In this document: positions 1 through 12,620 of the stretch, in pieces | Numbering within the stretch: the stretch's first letter is position 1 | How the letters are laid out: each line of letters begins with the position of its first letter | From: Ectocarpus siliculosus | Taxonomy: Eukaryota > Sar > Phaeophyceae > Ectocarpales > Ectocarpaceae | Direction: 5' to 3' | NCBI GenBank assembly: GCA_000310025.1 | Contig: FN649745.1 | Coordinates: 619,254 to 662,584 of the forward strand | DNA length: 43,331 bases | Program-made: the position numbers and the translations under genes | The notes under the pieces: model-generated | Told to the model about the DNA's origin: nothing | Seen by the model: the letters and a program-made list of their open reading frames with translations, nothing else | The model's database searches: none

Positions 1-488
1 TCGCCTCGCCGGTTGTTACGATGTCATCGGTAGATGCGGCCCCCCCCCCCGCCGCCTGCTCGCCATCCGCCGCCGCTGCCGACGAAGCCGGCGACGTGGC
101 CGGCGTCGATCCGGCCGTGGCGCCGCCGCCGTCCGTCCCCGGCAGGGGCGGGAAGTTCGCCGCACTGAGCATGTCGCGCCCCGCGGACCCCCGAGACGCC
201 GCTGAAGACTTCCCGCCGCGTCCTCCCTCGCCGCGCCCCTGCTGCGCTGAGTTTCCCCGGTCGCCCTTTTTTGGGCGGTCGCCACCGCCGCCACCTCCTC
301 CTCGCCCCCCTCCGTCTCGTTGGTGTTGCCCCGAGTATGGAGCGCCCGCGCCCCCGTTGGCTCCCCCATACCCTCCTCCCTGCTGCTGCTGCATATTGTG
401 GTCGCGGTCTCGCGATCCCTTCTTCTCCCCACGCCCGCCGTTTGCCTGCGGCTGTTGTTGCTGCTGCTGGTGATGATGCCGTGCTTGC

Positions 489-523
<35 letters not shown>

Positions 524-3500
524 AAGCTGTTGTGTGTGAGGAGTAAGGGGCGAGGGGCAAACGGCGAGACATGAGTAGCTGATGTAGCGCAGAAAGGGTT
601 ATCACGCCACGGCAAGCGTGATACACCGGGCGTGTTTCCTACAACCGTGCACTAGTAACACCAAGTCGCGCTGGCGGTCGTAAGAATGAGGATGGCGACG
701 CGAGAGCATACCAATAGTGCAGATGAAGAAAGACACAGGTTTATTTCAGCCCTCGATCGAGGTACCAACCCGGAACCGGCACGACTTCGCCGCAAGGGCA
801 AGAGACAAGAAAAAAAAAACGTCTTCCAGACACAGCAACACAGCACTGACGGAAACACAGCAATCGAAGCAAAGCAGCGAAAGATATACACACATGATCA
901 TTCCTGCCAAGTGGGCGTTTTGACAGCAGTCCTGCTCTCTACTTCCATCACGTTAACGGTCATTTCGCAGGCAGCCTTCTCAACAGCGCTAAAAACAACA
1001 ACAATGGGTTTGTGTTATAACTAAGAAAAAGCAAACAGACACCCATCGATGGGCCGGCGGTAACATTTCCGGGCTCTCGGGGGCTCACCGAAGTCCGAAA
1101 CCACAAACAAAATACATGAGTACAAATAAATGAACCCCAACTGCCGGACCGGACCTGCTGCGGGTGATTCGCGTTCATCCCCATCATCTGCTGGCCCATG
1201 CCGTGCTGCTGCCCCTGGTGCATGCCGCCGCCCATGCCCCCCATCTGCATCCCCCCTCTCGCGCCCGCCATCATCCCGCCCCCCCGACCACCAGCCCCTC
1301 CTCCCTGCACCATCCCCACGTGCTGCTGTTGCTGCATACCCCCACCGAAGCGCATGCCACCAGCTCCGCCGCCGCCAGCCCCGCCCGGCTGCTGCTGCTG
1401 CATCATCATGCCGCCGCGGCCGTACATCCCGCCCCTCGCTCCGGGCCCGGAGTAGCCGTAGTTCGGCTGCCCGTTCATCATGGGCGCGCCCATGCCGTTC
1501 ATCATGCCGTAAGGGATCCCGCCGGGCATCCCGGCCCCGGCGGGGCCGGCGCCGGCGCCGGCGCCCAGGCCGTACGGCGCGGCGGCGGCGGCGGCGGCGG
1601 TGGGCTGCACCTCCGCCGCCGTCGGCACCGGGAAGAAGGATCGCAGAAGGTTCTCGCTCTTGAGGCGGGCCTTGATGGCCTTGCCCTCGAAGGTCTTGCC
1701 CCGGAGGGCGAGGATCGTGTTGAGCGCGTCGTCCTCCGACTCCATCGTCACGAACCAGGTGTCGCCGACGTCGCTCCGGATGGACTTGATCGGAGCGACC
1801 CCGTCACCGGTGAAGATCTCTCGGATCTTTTTTGTTCGAGATGATTTTTTTGGGTTGGCGGAGAATAGCGCGCACGGGGGGGGGGAGGGGCAGATACGGC
1901 GGATTAGGCGGGGAAAGGGACAGTGCGCTACAGGCCCCGAGACGGAGACCGAACGCAGTGAATAGCACAGCCATGGTTCGCGGCAAACGAAAAAAAACGT
2001 TGTACATAGGCACACACAGTCGCCGTAAGCCCACCAGTCCGCCCGCCCGGACGTGGCGGAAGCTGCAGGTACGCCGTTCTCAGCACGCGGGGAGCGCACG
2101 CGTATTTCCTTCCCCGGTGCAGGCAAGTTAACTCCCTCACCTTCTCTTGCGGAGTCTCCGACGGGATCTCGCGCAGGATGATGGTGTTGCGCTCCTGCTT
2201 AATGCTGGGCTTGATGCCGTCCGACGTGACGGTGCACACGGTGGAGTCCTTGACGCTCTCGACGATGAGGGCCGTGTCCGACGTGAGCTGCTGGATCTTG
2301 TGGAACTGCGCGATCACCGCCACCGGCACGCACATCTGCGCGTTCATCTTGGAGACCAGGAAACCGTCGGACTGCAGATTCTGTTTGGAAAAGTAGAACT
2401 CGACCTGCGATTGGCAGAAGGGTCGTGAGGGGTGGAAGGGAACGGACGAGGTGTTAAAAAGACGCCATGGTTTGTGCCACACGGCCGTACGACGAGGCGG
2501 CGAGGGGGTTGCGGAGGATTTATGTCTTGTGCGGAGGTACTGCTGTATGGTCGGGCAACCCCACACAGATATTAGGAAGATGCCCACAATCAGGCTACTG
2601 TATGGAATGTTGAAAGCAGGGTTAATGTCGAACACAGCGCTTCAATGTTTTTCCCCATCGTGCAGCCAACCAATGCTCCATGGGATGGGCAAGATGAACT
2701 CAACGCGTGCGGGGGGGGGGAGATGATGCCCTTAAGTATTGGCTAACGACCGCATGACCGTTGCCACCCCGCTCCAAGAGTCCACAGCATTGTCTCCAGG
2801 GGACGACGGCGCAATTGTTCGTTAGTCTTCCCGCGTCACTCTTCAGCTCGTACTTGCCGCAAAAATAATCCGGATTGACTTCGATACGCTCTTTGCGGGG
2901 ACTTTCGCCCACAACGCTTTTGGATTCCACAACACCCCGCCCCTCCTCTAACCCAGAGCCTGTAGACGCCGTGGGGAAGCTCGTGATGGCCGTTCGTTCG
3001 CTCAGTCTACACACCACTGGCAGATGCCGCGGTCGATGTACTCCGAATGTTTTGGGGTATGAACGGGCGCGCGTCGGTCACTGCGCTCGGTGTGGCTGGG
3101 GGGTACCGAGTATATTTAGCAACTATCGGCGATAGCACCAGGAACAAGGGCGGGCGGCGTCTGGAACCCGACGCGACTCCGACGACCCTCGCGCGCTAGA
3201 TGACATGATGTGGCCAACAATCGTCGTTTTCATGCCATCTCACTCCGCAGCCACAAGAACGAAAAAAAATTACCCACACATCGGGGTAAAAAACTGGCCC
3301 GCACGACAACGCCGGCAAAAAGCTCCGTCCCTCCTGGGAGCATGTGCGCAGAGCAAAAAGAGAAATTCGTGGGCGGAAAAAGCAAGAGCGCGCCCACCTG
3401 CTTCTTGAGAGCCACGAGCAGCTCCTTGCCGTCGAGCTTGACCTCGGGCACCAGCGGGGGAGAGGTCCCTTCCGCCGGTGGCGCCGCCGGCGGCGGCGAG

Positions 3501-3625
3501 CTAGCCACGACCTCATCGCTTGCCCCTGCCACCTTGGCAGCAACCGTGGCTGCTGCTGCTGATGCTGCTGCCTCCGGAGTCACCGGTGGAACTTCCACGG
3601 GGCCTGGAGAGTTCTCCATCCTCAT
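1..3625 (-). CDS. La-related RNA-binding protein (LARP4-like), 3' end off window
   Basis: Four exons on the minus strand, all joined in phase 0: 3625-3398, 2404-2141, 1826-1155 and 526 to the left edge. The first ATG after an upstream stop-free stretch is 3625. Exon 1 is Ala/Pro-rich and ends in VALKKQ. Exon 2 continues VEFYFSKQNLQSD, the La motif signature (aromatic and basic RNA-binding residues), and ends REIPSETPQEK. Exon 3 opens with IREIFTGDG and has an RRM-like fold ending TFEGKAIKARLK, then a long Gly/Met/Gln-rich tail. Exon 4 starts in a poly-Gln run and has Arg/Gly-rich stretches and SAANFPPLPG, like motifs seen in LARP tails. The family binds poly(A)/3'-UTR RNA in the cytoplasm and affects mRNA stability and translation. 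The LARP class is certain. LARP4 over LARP6 is inferred from the domain order. The exon 3 acceptor lies in an A-rich, pyrimidine-poor stretch and is the weakest junction. Confidence 0.85.
491..526. repeat. CTG/CAG microsatellite coding for poly-Gln
   Basis: About eleven CTG units on the plus strand read as a Gln run at the start of the last visible LARP exon. Alanine and serine runs in the other two minus frames are shadows of this repeat. Confidence 0.9.
527..1154 (-). other. LARP intron 3
   Basis: A non-coding stretch between the Gln/Met-rich exon and the poly-Gln exon of the LARP gene. Donor is cag|gtccgg and acceptor is acaacag|CTTCAG, both phase 0. No repeat or RNA gene was recognised inside. 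Confidence 0.7.
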
Positions 3626-6600
3626 GCCCGCCACGCTAGGCCGGACTCCTTAGCGGGCAGGGATGGGATGCTGTTGTTCGTCGAGTGGGGGCTAAGAGAT
3701 GTAGGAAGGGCACGTCCGATGTGAATCTTGGATGTGACGCCCGGGCTTCCTGCTCTCTTTCTCTCTCGATCGATGCGGGGAAGCAGCAGGCCGTTGCGCC
3801 CCTGGTCTACAGCACTGTCCTGGTTAGCGTCTACACCGCTGCTGGCGAACCGATCGGTCAGATGCCGCAGATGTTTAGCAAGACAGAGAAAGACAGCGCG
3901 AGGCAAGACGCAAGTACACAAAAGTTAGTCATGGTTCAGACTCACCAAATTTGTATGGTATTTTGTCTAGGATACTGGATTTTCTCTAGATTCGTATGTG
4001 TGGTGGGTTGATGCATACATCAAAGAAACAGAGCTACTTCCGCCGCCGCCGGAGACGAAAACAGCAAGACCTTGCAGTCAGGGAGAGGGGGGAGCTAACG
4101 GGCATGACTCCCCAACGGCATTGCGGGAGAAGGGAAGCGTACAGCGATGTACCGTGTGGCTCGTGTTCATATTTCTAAACACGCGTGACGTGGGACGCGT
4201 GTTTGCGAGTGCTTGGTCACCTTGAATTCAGGCCTCAGCAAAGCCACTAAAAAAATCGACCTCCGTCCAGCTCGCCATCGCTGGCTACTTCATGCTGGCC
4301 GGCCACAACAGCCTCTACGCACACCAAGTGTGGCACACGGAACAATCCCCGGGGTATTTTAAGCTCCGTACGAGGTCGTCCACCCCCTAAGCCAACCACC
4401 ACAGCTCCCGCTGGCAACTTGCAGCGCTACCTGCCCTAGGACGTGTTTGATGTGCTGTGTCTGTGGGTGAGCTGAGGTACAAATTTGTTGGTCGCTCTCC
4501 CTCGCTGTCCAATCGCATCGCACCTCGAGATAGAAGCTTTCCGCTCCTGCAGCCCCGCTCCTGTGAACCACAATTGCCGAGCACCTATCCTTCCTGACCC
4601 CTACCTCCTTCGTAATTTGTAATTTGCGTCTACCCAGCACAGCACCAACCTTCCTTGGGTTGACCCCCCTCCCCCCCCCCCCCCCCATAAAAACACATTT
4701 TTTAATGGAAAAGGGGGTCTGGGCGGGCGCAAAAAAAACACGGAACTTGCTGGATCCAGTGTTCAGGTCACTGGTTCATCCATGATCGAGCACCAGCAGT
4801 GCTCGTGATCCATCCACCCTGCTCTGAGTACCCACGCGGGGTCATCAAATCCCATTCTACGTTGTTTCTCTTCTGAAAAGCTGCCATGGGTGCGCGGGCT
4901 TTGGTGATGTGTACCACATGCTTTAGGCGAGGATCTGCTCATCAACGATCAATCTATCTGCTTGTATTTGACTCGGGGCGGTTGAGCGAATGAACCCCGC
5001 GTTGTTGCATCCATACATAGACTAATCATACCCTGAAAGGCGCTGTGAAACCTGACGTCCAGAAAACGGGGTGAGACACAAACTTACTTCCTTGTGCGGA
5101 GGCGAAACAGCTGTAGGACGCGTGATTTTTCCTCTCGAGGAGACAACATGAGTTTATCGAAGAAGAGGTGTCTCACGTCGCAGGTGTGGCACATGATCTC
5201 CTCCTGCTCAAAACAAGGGCAGTGTTGGGCGTGCTCAGTCAAAGGGATGCGCTCAATGCTCAACAAGAAAAAAAAATGCATTCTCCGTGTTGTTTTTCCG
5301 TTTTTTCACAAACAGGACCAAAGGCCAACAACCACGCGATTCGTACTGCACAGGAGAACAACTACATACTATACGTAAGATATGCGGCCCCGAACTGTTA
5401 CGAGCCACGAACCAGCGTGATGCGCAGAATCCATAATATACACACACATTCGTATTCGAGACTGCTGGACAAACATATCTAAAGCATCTACTTCAGTACG
5501 TAGTATCTTGCATACCATCCGCGCCCCCGAACAGACCTGGCCATGCCACTAATCATCTAATCATCAGGGGGCGAAAATCAACGCCTATGGAATTTCCAAC
5601 CAAACGAAATGATCACAACACTGGCAAAGACAACGCAAGCGATAAAAAGTTCCCGAGGCGCCCTCGACAATGTGCTACGAAAGTCATTCATCGCCCCACG
5701 GGCTTGCATCTCTCCCATTGCACCTGCTAGAGAAATCGGGACATGGCACACATCTCCGCGTGTACGACGTCATCAACGGCGTGGCTCAGCAACGCCCCGC
5801 GCACTATGGTACAACCAGGCCACTGTACGCTGGTGGGGACAACGCTCAAAAACAGGTCACGATCCTATGGCTCCTGGCGTAGTCATCATGACGTTTTGTT
5901 TTGCCACCATACGACAAGCCATGGAATAATAAAACCACGTTATTGTTCATGTTCTCGATAGCATGCCCTCTGGAGGACATCCTCGGCACAGTAGCAATAA
6001 CGCTTCATCTTCAACCTGTGACACGACACACATTAAAGAGAAACGAAAACAATAACCTTGCCTACTACTGTTGCCCCGGCTCCCCTACTGCCAACTTGTC
6101 GGGTGCAGCGTACCACCTCCTCGTAAAAAACGTGCGACCCCACCCGCTGTCCAGAATACAACCCCCTTGCCTAGCGCGGACGACCAAAACTTGGCGCCTC
6201 GGAAATAACTGCGAGCGAGAAATACCAGAAACCTGATCTCCGGGATGCCGTCTTCTTGCTTGCGACACCGGAGAGCTTCCTTCCAACAACCAACAATTGC
6301 AGACACACGCACCTCCCCTTCCAAACCACAGACTCAAAAACAAGCACGCCACCTACGATATTTTCTATAAACATACGCCGCGGTACACGCAGATGGTGGC
6401 ATCTCTTCGCACACATGGACCACCCCCGGTTCCGCGCACAAACAACGTCCGTGTTGGGCGTAAAGAAGCTAGCTCCTTTAAAATTGCATCACCACTGCCA
6501 TTCGGAGAGAAGGAGGAGCAGGCATACCTCCTTCTCAGCACCCGAATTGGTTTCCGAGCATCGAAAAGAGACAGAGAGACAGAGCGGGGATAAAAAAACG

Positions 6601-7054
6601 ATGTACAACCCAGCTTCGCTCGACTCAGACACACATACTGTTTTCAGCCGCACTGAGACTGACGTCTTTTCATTGGTCAGTCGGTCGATGCTAACAAGGG
6701 AAACATACACAAGCATCAAGCGGAAAAGAAAAAAAATGTGTTGAAACCACGGGAGGGGGCAACAATACACCGTGCTAAACAGACCTAATTCTTCGCACAA
6801 AACACAACCAGTACCCAACAAAACAAAACTTGCTGGCGCACCCTTGTACTCGCCCCGTCGACGGGAACAGGACGTTGTGCTGCGCTTGCGTGCGTGCCCT
6901 CTGGTCGGGTGAGGACCCGGGAGGCGCCTCGTTCGTGCGTCCCGCTTGCATACCGGTGCTGCATATGTACGAGAGCATGAAACCGCAACCCACGATTTAC
7001 CAGACCCGCAAAAAAAGACAAGCAGCAAGCAGGCCAGCAAAGCAAACGAAACAG
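3626..7054. other. Intergenic region, no supported gene
   Basis: Upstream flank of the LARP gene and downstream flank of the RING gene. The open frames here are short, lack family hallmarks and mostly overlap on both strands. It holds a poly-C tract at about 4663-4686 and one copy of a short dispersed repeat at 6641-6694. I see nothing else I can support. Confidence 0.6.
6641..6694 (+). repeat. Short dispersed repeat, copy 1
   Basis: The core gacgtcttttcattggtcag followed by cggtcgatgctaa recurs at 11211-11256 (same strand) and 42319-42383 (inverted). All three copies are non-coding. Confidence 0.75.
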
Positions 7055-9106
7055 TCACTCGCGAAGCGACAGCTTGGCGGCGATCACCCCGCAGGCGACG
7101 CTGGCCAAGAAAAACAGCCCCAACACAGCCAGGTTCTCCGTGCACAGCGCCGCGAGCTCGGCGAACGCCGCCTCCAGCCTCGGCGCCGTCGCCAGGAACA
7201 GCCCCCCCTTGCCGAAAGCCTCGCTCTTGCACATGGGGCAGAGCGCGCTTTTGCCGGACAGCCACGGCCGGATGCACTGCGTGTGGAACGAGTGGCGGCA
7301 GGGGAGGCCGGTCAGGCTGTCCCCGTCCTCGTAGGTCTCGAGGCAGATCGCGCACAGGTCGTCGTCCTCCCTTCTCATGAAACCGTTGTCGTTGCTGCTG
7401 CTGTTGTCCTCGCTGGCGGCGGAACCGGTGCCGTTTCCGAGAGAGCTTGCTGACGCGGTCCCCCCATCACCGGAGGAAGAATCGTCACCACTTGTTTGTG
7501 ATGCGGCGGCGGCGGAAGCAGCAGACTCACCTTGCCCAGTGGTCGCGTCCACTGTTCCGCTCGCCCTACCGCTGTTGCTGCTGCTAGTGCCGGCGGGGTC
7601 GGATTGGTTCCCAAGGGTAGGAGGAGGGGGTCGTCTACGGAACGTAAACGACTTGAGCTTTCGCATCGCCCTCGTGCGGTAGCCCCGTTGGTACCTGCCG
7701 TGTGTTATGTCGTTGTACGAGCCGGGGTGGGGGCAGAGAAAAAAACTCAAGAACGGGAAAAAAATAATAATAATAATCATGCGCGCAAAGACAACCAAGA
7801 AACAATCGTAGCTGATTTTCACGCCCACGTGATTTCAAGGTGCCAACCCTACCCTACACCGCCGTCCACGCAGAGGTGAGTCAGCTTGTTCCATCTTGTA
7901 TATCGCTTGACAAAGAAGCGTCAACGACACCAACGACCAACACAACCGGCCACGTACGCGAATGTCAATAGCCGGCCTTGCGAAGCGTACAGCAAGCGGA
8001 AAAAACCCTTGAAAACAAAAAACCGTCTCCAGCAGCGCGGCGGTGTTCTAGATCTCCCAACGCACGCATTGCACTGGCACAACATAAAACCCACACGGTA
8101 TCTTCGGGAGCCCCAACAATGTTAAGAAATAACTGCTGCCACCTCACCACGTAAACCCCAGGGCAAACACCAACCCACACACGCCGGAAAATGCCAGCAG
8201 GAGCACAGACAGCAGCAGGTAGATGCCGAGCATCTCAAGAGCCCCCACGGGCCTAGCCGCCATCACGATGTGCCCCGCGGCGCCGACGCTAGCCCGCAAC
8301 CGGCCTTGGCGGCCCGGTAACCAGGAGCGATTGCTCCAGAGGCGTTCTCCGGTCGCATGCGAAACTAGCACCGCCGGGATATCGATGCCCTGCGTTTCGT
8401 TTGTTTTTTTTCACATATACGGTACCGCAGGAGGGGTGGGTAGGGAGAAACCCTTCTGTGTGACCACGGGTTGGAGTAAACGGCAAAAGTGCTGTGAGCG
8501 CTGATTTGAAGTCAAGGCCAAAAAAATAAAAAATAAATAAACATGTGGTTTCCGGTTGGTAAATAGCATCGACTGCGTGGACCGACTCATAAACCAGTAT
8601 GACATGACGTTACCCTTCACGGGGAAAACAGCAAAAAAAGATATGTAGTAGGTCGCCCGGGTTGTGGGCGTGCGAGTTTTTGGCTTTGGTGTGCATCGGG
8701 GGAAGAGGGGAACTAGCGTGGACAGGCAAGCAGCGCTACGGACGCATGAGTGCAAGGATGCGGAACGCTCGTGTATCCTACTGGCGTATATACCACACGT
8801 GTCTACAAAACGTGTGAGCAGATAAAGCTAATGGAGGTGGCCAACACGCGGGTGTCTTGGAGGCGTTTCTTGGCTCACAACAGCAGCCACTTTGGTATGC
8901 ACCTTGCCCACCCTCCCCCCGCTCCTCCGCCGGCGCCCGGGGATGAGACCGCGTGCGGGTGTGGGGTAAAGCTAACAAACAAGTGAGAGCAAGGGAATTG
9001 GAACGAGCCCTTTGCATTCCACATGGGCAAGCGGCTTCCTCTCAGGTGATGCTTGCTCCGAAAAACCCTACTGCGAGAAGCCCACAAAAGCCCCCAAGCG
9101 CTGCCG

Positions 9107-9137
<31 letters not shown>

Positions 9138-10703
9138 GTATGCCCAGACAACACAACGCTTGCCCCAGCAACGAAGCACTCCGTGTTCTTCCTCCCCGCC
9201 GCAGTGCGCTACGAGGGTGTTGCGAATCGCCGCCTCTCTCAGACCCGAAACGTCGATTCCGCTCCCGTCAGTCCGTCCCGAACGGAAACTATCGGTTGCT
9301 TCGACGTAAAAAGCCCGGAAGCCGTCTGCGGCACAATATCTCAACACGCTCACCCGTCAAGAACCCTCACTTCCATGCAAATTGCTTCAGAACCAACAAG
9401 GAATGACCCCGAGCGAAAAAATAAGCTTCGCGAAAAAGGACCGAACCAAAGCAGCGGGGAAGGGAGGGGAGCGAAGCGTCTCACCTGGGTGTTCTCCGGA
9501 TCGCCATACATGACCATCAACCACTTGTCTGTCGCTGGCGTGTCCGTCACCACGACCGCGGAGGCTCCCGCCAGTTGAGCGTGCAACACCTTTGCGTCAA
9601 AATTGGGTATTTACCATTATGAACAGTATAAATAATGCGTTCAGCTGGTGTTTTTTCGATTCGTGGGGTAGGGAAGGGCGGCGGCGCGGCAGTTTGGCGC
9701 AACTTCTAGGCATCGTGCGTTGAGGATCGGGTAGAGGTAGGCCCTACATACCGCGGGGAAGAGTGTGGGTTCGCCAAAAAACAACAGATCGCCAGGAGGG
9801 TACGTTGCCCGCGTTTTTGTGTGTAGCCGGTTGGGAGCGTGGGCACTCCTGTTGTGTTCAGCGCGGGCTTGTTGCTATCGTGCTGCCACGGATTTCTAGC
9901 GGCATGCGCCAGCGGGGATGGAGAAGAACAAGGAGAGGGGCGAGGACGCACTATTGGGCGGGGAACCCCTTGGATATTTCCGGGAGACGTAGCACTAACA
10001 GATCCGTCCAGAAGGGTAAACCCGCATTTTTCGCCGACAACAGGATACGGGCAAGACACGACAGGACAAGCGCACCCCTACGGAACCGAACAACGCGGTG
10101 GCGGCACTAGCAATCGCGCGTTACAAATCACCTTCTGGGTGAAGTTGCACGTTCCCCTCTCCACCAGCGCGATCGCTCCCTCGTCCATGGCATTGTGGAG
10201 CGGCACGCAGCCATCCCTGGGCTTAGCCCGGACGAGCGGCCGCGACTCCACCGGGGGCTCCGCGCTAAGCACGTCCGGCCCAAACGCCGCCGCGCTGAGA
10301 GAGAGGGGGGCAATCGGTGGCAAGAAAGGGGGAAGGGATTCGGCGTCTAAAAAGAGGTTGCTTTTGGTTCGTGGCGTGGGCCCAGAACACGCGGTTGGCA
10401 TTTGTAGGCCCGGCATCCAGGTACTCAGACGCGAACGTAGGAGAACAGGTCGGGCTTTATAGGCTGTGCACGTGGGGGCGAAAGCGAGATGATGTCTACT
10501 GCAACGTGGCTTAGAGATTCAACGACTCTAACGGATGAACACAGGCGGATATAGACTGATTTCGGTGGCGAGGGGGGTGGGCGATGGCGCTGTACCTCGG
10601 AACGGCTATCGGGGGGTCCGGTGCGGGGAACGAGCACGGGCCAATCACCGATCGTGACGTTGGTAGCGCAGACTCGGAAGCACAGACAAAGCAGAGCAAC
10701 CAT
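7055..10703 (-). CDS. PA-TM-RING E3 ubiquitin ligase
   Basis: Exons on the minus strand: 10703-10596, 10294-10132, 9589-9485, 8389-8148 and 7694-7055 (TGA), giving about 420 residues. Exon 1 codes for a short signal peptide (MVALLCLCFRVC). Exons 2-4 form a protease-associated domain: DGCVPL, then ALVERGTCNFTQK joined in phase to VLHAQLAGASAVVV, then DIPAVLVSHATGERL. Exon 4 ends with a transmembrane helix (GIYLLLSVLLLAFSGVCGL). Exon 5 has a Ser/Gly-rich linker and a RING-H2 finger with CAIC, CRHSFHTQC and CPMC, the full C3H2C3 ligand set. This is the order of RNF13/RMR-type endomembrane ligases, which ubiquitinate substrates from endosomal or vacuolar membranes. Junctions 2 to 5 match in phase. 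Exon 1 to 2 does not (phase 0 donor gag|gtacag against a phase 2 acceptor), so a micro-exon or another donor is missing there. A second hydrophobic segment ends the protein. Confidence 0.88.
9103..9129. repeat. GCT microsatellite in an intron
   Basis: About eight GCT/CTG units in the intron between the second and third PA-domain exons' downstream flank (8390-9484) of the RING gene. It is not coding in the gene model. Confidence 0.8.
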
Positions 10704-12620
10704 ATACCACGACAGAGGGAGGTTCTCCACGTTAGAAAAGGGCAAGGCCGCTGCGGTTAGATGCAGGCTGGGCGGGTAAGGTGGACACAAACAACCAGGA
10801 GCGCGAGACAGACAGACACGTGTCGCAGGCACCGATTAGGAACCGAACACGTGGTAAGGACAAGGCCAGGCACAGGGGGCATCGACTACAGTACACTCAC
10901 AACGCACGACACGCAGAAACGCAGGAAAACATACACCAGCCGGTGAGCAGAATGGGCAGGCGAACAAAGAAAATGAGCGTTGGGACCGAACTAGACCGCA
11001 GTCCCCCTTGAGACCACCCCCGGGGGCGCCAATAAGTTCTGTGGGTAAGCAACGCCCCCGGGGAGTTTCCCTCAAACGTTTGGGGGCGATTGTTGCACGA
11101 CAAGAGGAACACCCCCCGTGGCCAACATATATCCAAGGGGGGTAGGTTGCTCTCTTTTGTCCTGTTCAGGGCACCCCCTGGATACGCACACACGGTTATT
11201 TCGCTACAACACTGACGTATTTTCATTGGTCAGCCTGTGAGCGCGGTCGACGCTAACTCAAACACACGGCACACAAACACAAGTAGGTCGGAGCAGGGGG
11301 GTGGCAGTTGTGTTGTCCAGACAAGCTGCGGCTTCGACTGCTGTAGCCCGTATTAGTAAACTACCCTTTTTGACCTCTCGTTTGTTTCTGGTGTCTGTCG
11401 ATGTTGTTCAAAACTTACTGTCGTCTCTTTTGCGTCTGATCGTGCCTTGTTTCGAAACGCGATGCGGTCTTTGTTGTGCTTTCTGGTTACGGTAAGTTTC
11501 GGAGAAACCATTACGTGAAATCAATGTGAAGGAGCAAGCGTATCGCTTGATGGTTGGTGGGTCTTGTGGCGTACCCCGTACGGCGGTTATTTAGGCGTTG
11601 CGAAAGCGTCGACTCAGAGCTTGGTCGACAGGAGTACCGACTAGTCAACAAGCTGTTGATGGGTGAAAGTGGATGTTGACCGATCAGCTCGGCTCACTTG
11701 ACGCTGTCAAATAGTATACACCCAGCTGTGTCGAAAACCCTTTTGTGTCGTTTGTCCATAATGATTGGTCACCGCCCACGTTCACCCTGCCGTGTCCTCA
11801 ATCGCCCGGGGTATTGTAAGATGGAGCAACTACTGCTGTAGTGTATGAGAGCTATATGACCGTTGTACGAGCGTGACATGGATATTTGTCGTTTTCGCTT
11901 GTTATCGTCATCAGGACTGATTCCAACCCCCGTGAGAGCGGAACACGGGCCTGGCATGAAGAGGATAACACGTGAAGCAAAGCAACAACCTGCTGTGAGC
12001 GACACCAAGCAAGGAGCAGCGGGCCTGCTCCTTTCCGTTCTATCTCTTTGTTCCTCCAAACTGAAACAACATACGCTGCCACGGCTATATTTCTCCAGAA
12101 TTGTACCCTGATTTCCGAAAAGTACCCTGATCTCACCGACGGGAAATGGGATCCTTTCATCGGCCATTTCCTCTGCAGAAATCCTTTTCTGATCCAACCT
12201 ATAGAATACCGATCATGAACTCTTCCCGCTCGAAACAAGCGATGGCTGGCACACGGCACATATCGGTTGGGCAAGCAATGATATGATTTGAGGTACGCCC
12301 AGAACGCGACCGATCCAGCATGATTGAAGCAGCATGCCTGGCATCTCCAAAGCGACGGATGTGCGGATGGATGTGTGGCGGCGATCTCGTGGTGGCGGAG
12401 AGAGGTGGAAGGACATACACACACACGCCGACTGGATCATCATTGAAGGAATGGGACGCACTACAACAGAGGAAGTTTGGAACGCGCTGCACAACGGAGG
12501 CAGTAATATTGCCGGAACGCATTCCTTCGATTGTTCTGTGCACAGCTTGTGCTGGGGGAACTCACGGGAGAGGGGTGAAGAAAAAAATAAACTTGGCGTT
12601 GTGATACAGCAGTAGTAGTA
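10704..12620. other. Intergenic region, no supported gene
   Basis: Upstream flank of the RING gene. Overlapping short frames on both strands have no recognisable domain. It contains a GC-rich inverted pair around 11016-11028 and 11053-11065 (arms reading cacccccgggggcg and cgcccccggggag) and one copy of the short dispersed repeat. Confidence 0.6.
11211..11256 (+). repeat. Short dispersed repeat, copy 2
   Basis: Shares actgacgt-ttttcattggtcag and gcggtcgacgctaa with the copies at 6641 and 42319, with several substitutions. Confidence 0.7.

Noticed and set aside
16-626. Long minus-strand frames rich in Ser or Ala
   Set aside because: They are shadows of the Gln/Gly-rich LARP exon, whose frame stays open to the left edge without a stop.
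1130-1844. Plus-strand Pro/Arg/His-rich frames
   Set aside because: They lie opposite LARP exon 3, which has clear RRM-like residues. The composition is that of a GC-rich antisense shadow.
11016-11065. GC-rich inverted pair as a terminator
   Set aside because: Each arm is itself palindromic, so pairing is ambiguous, and no adjacent gene needs it.
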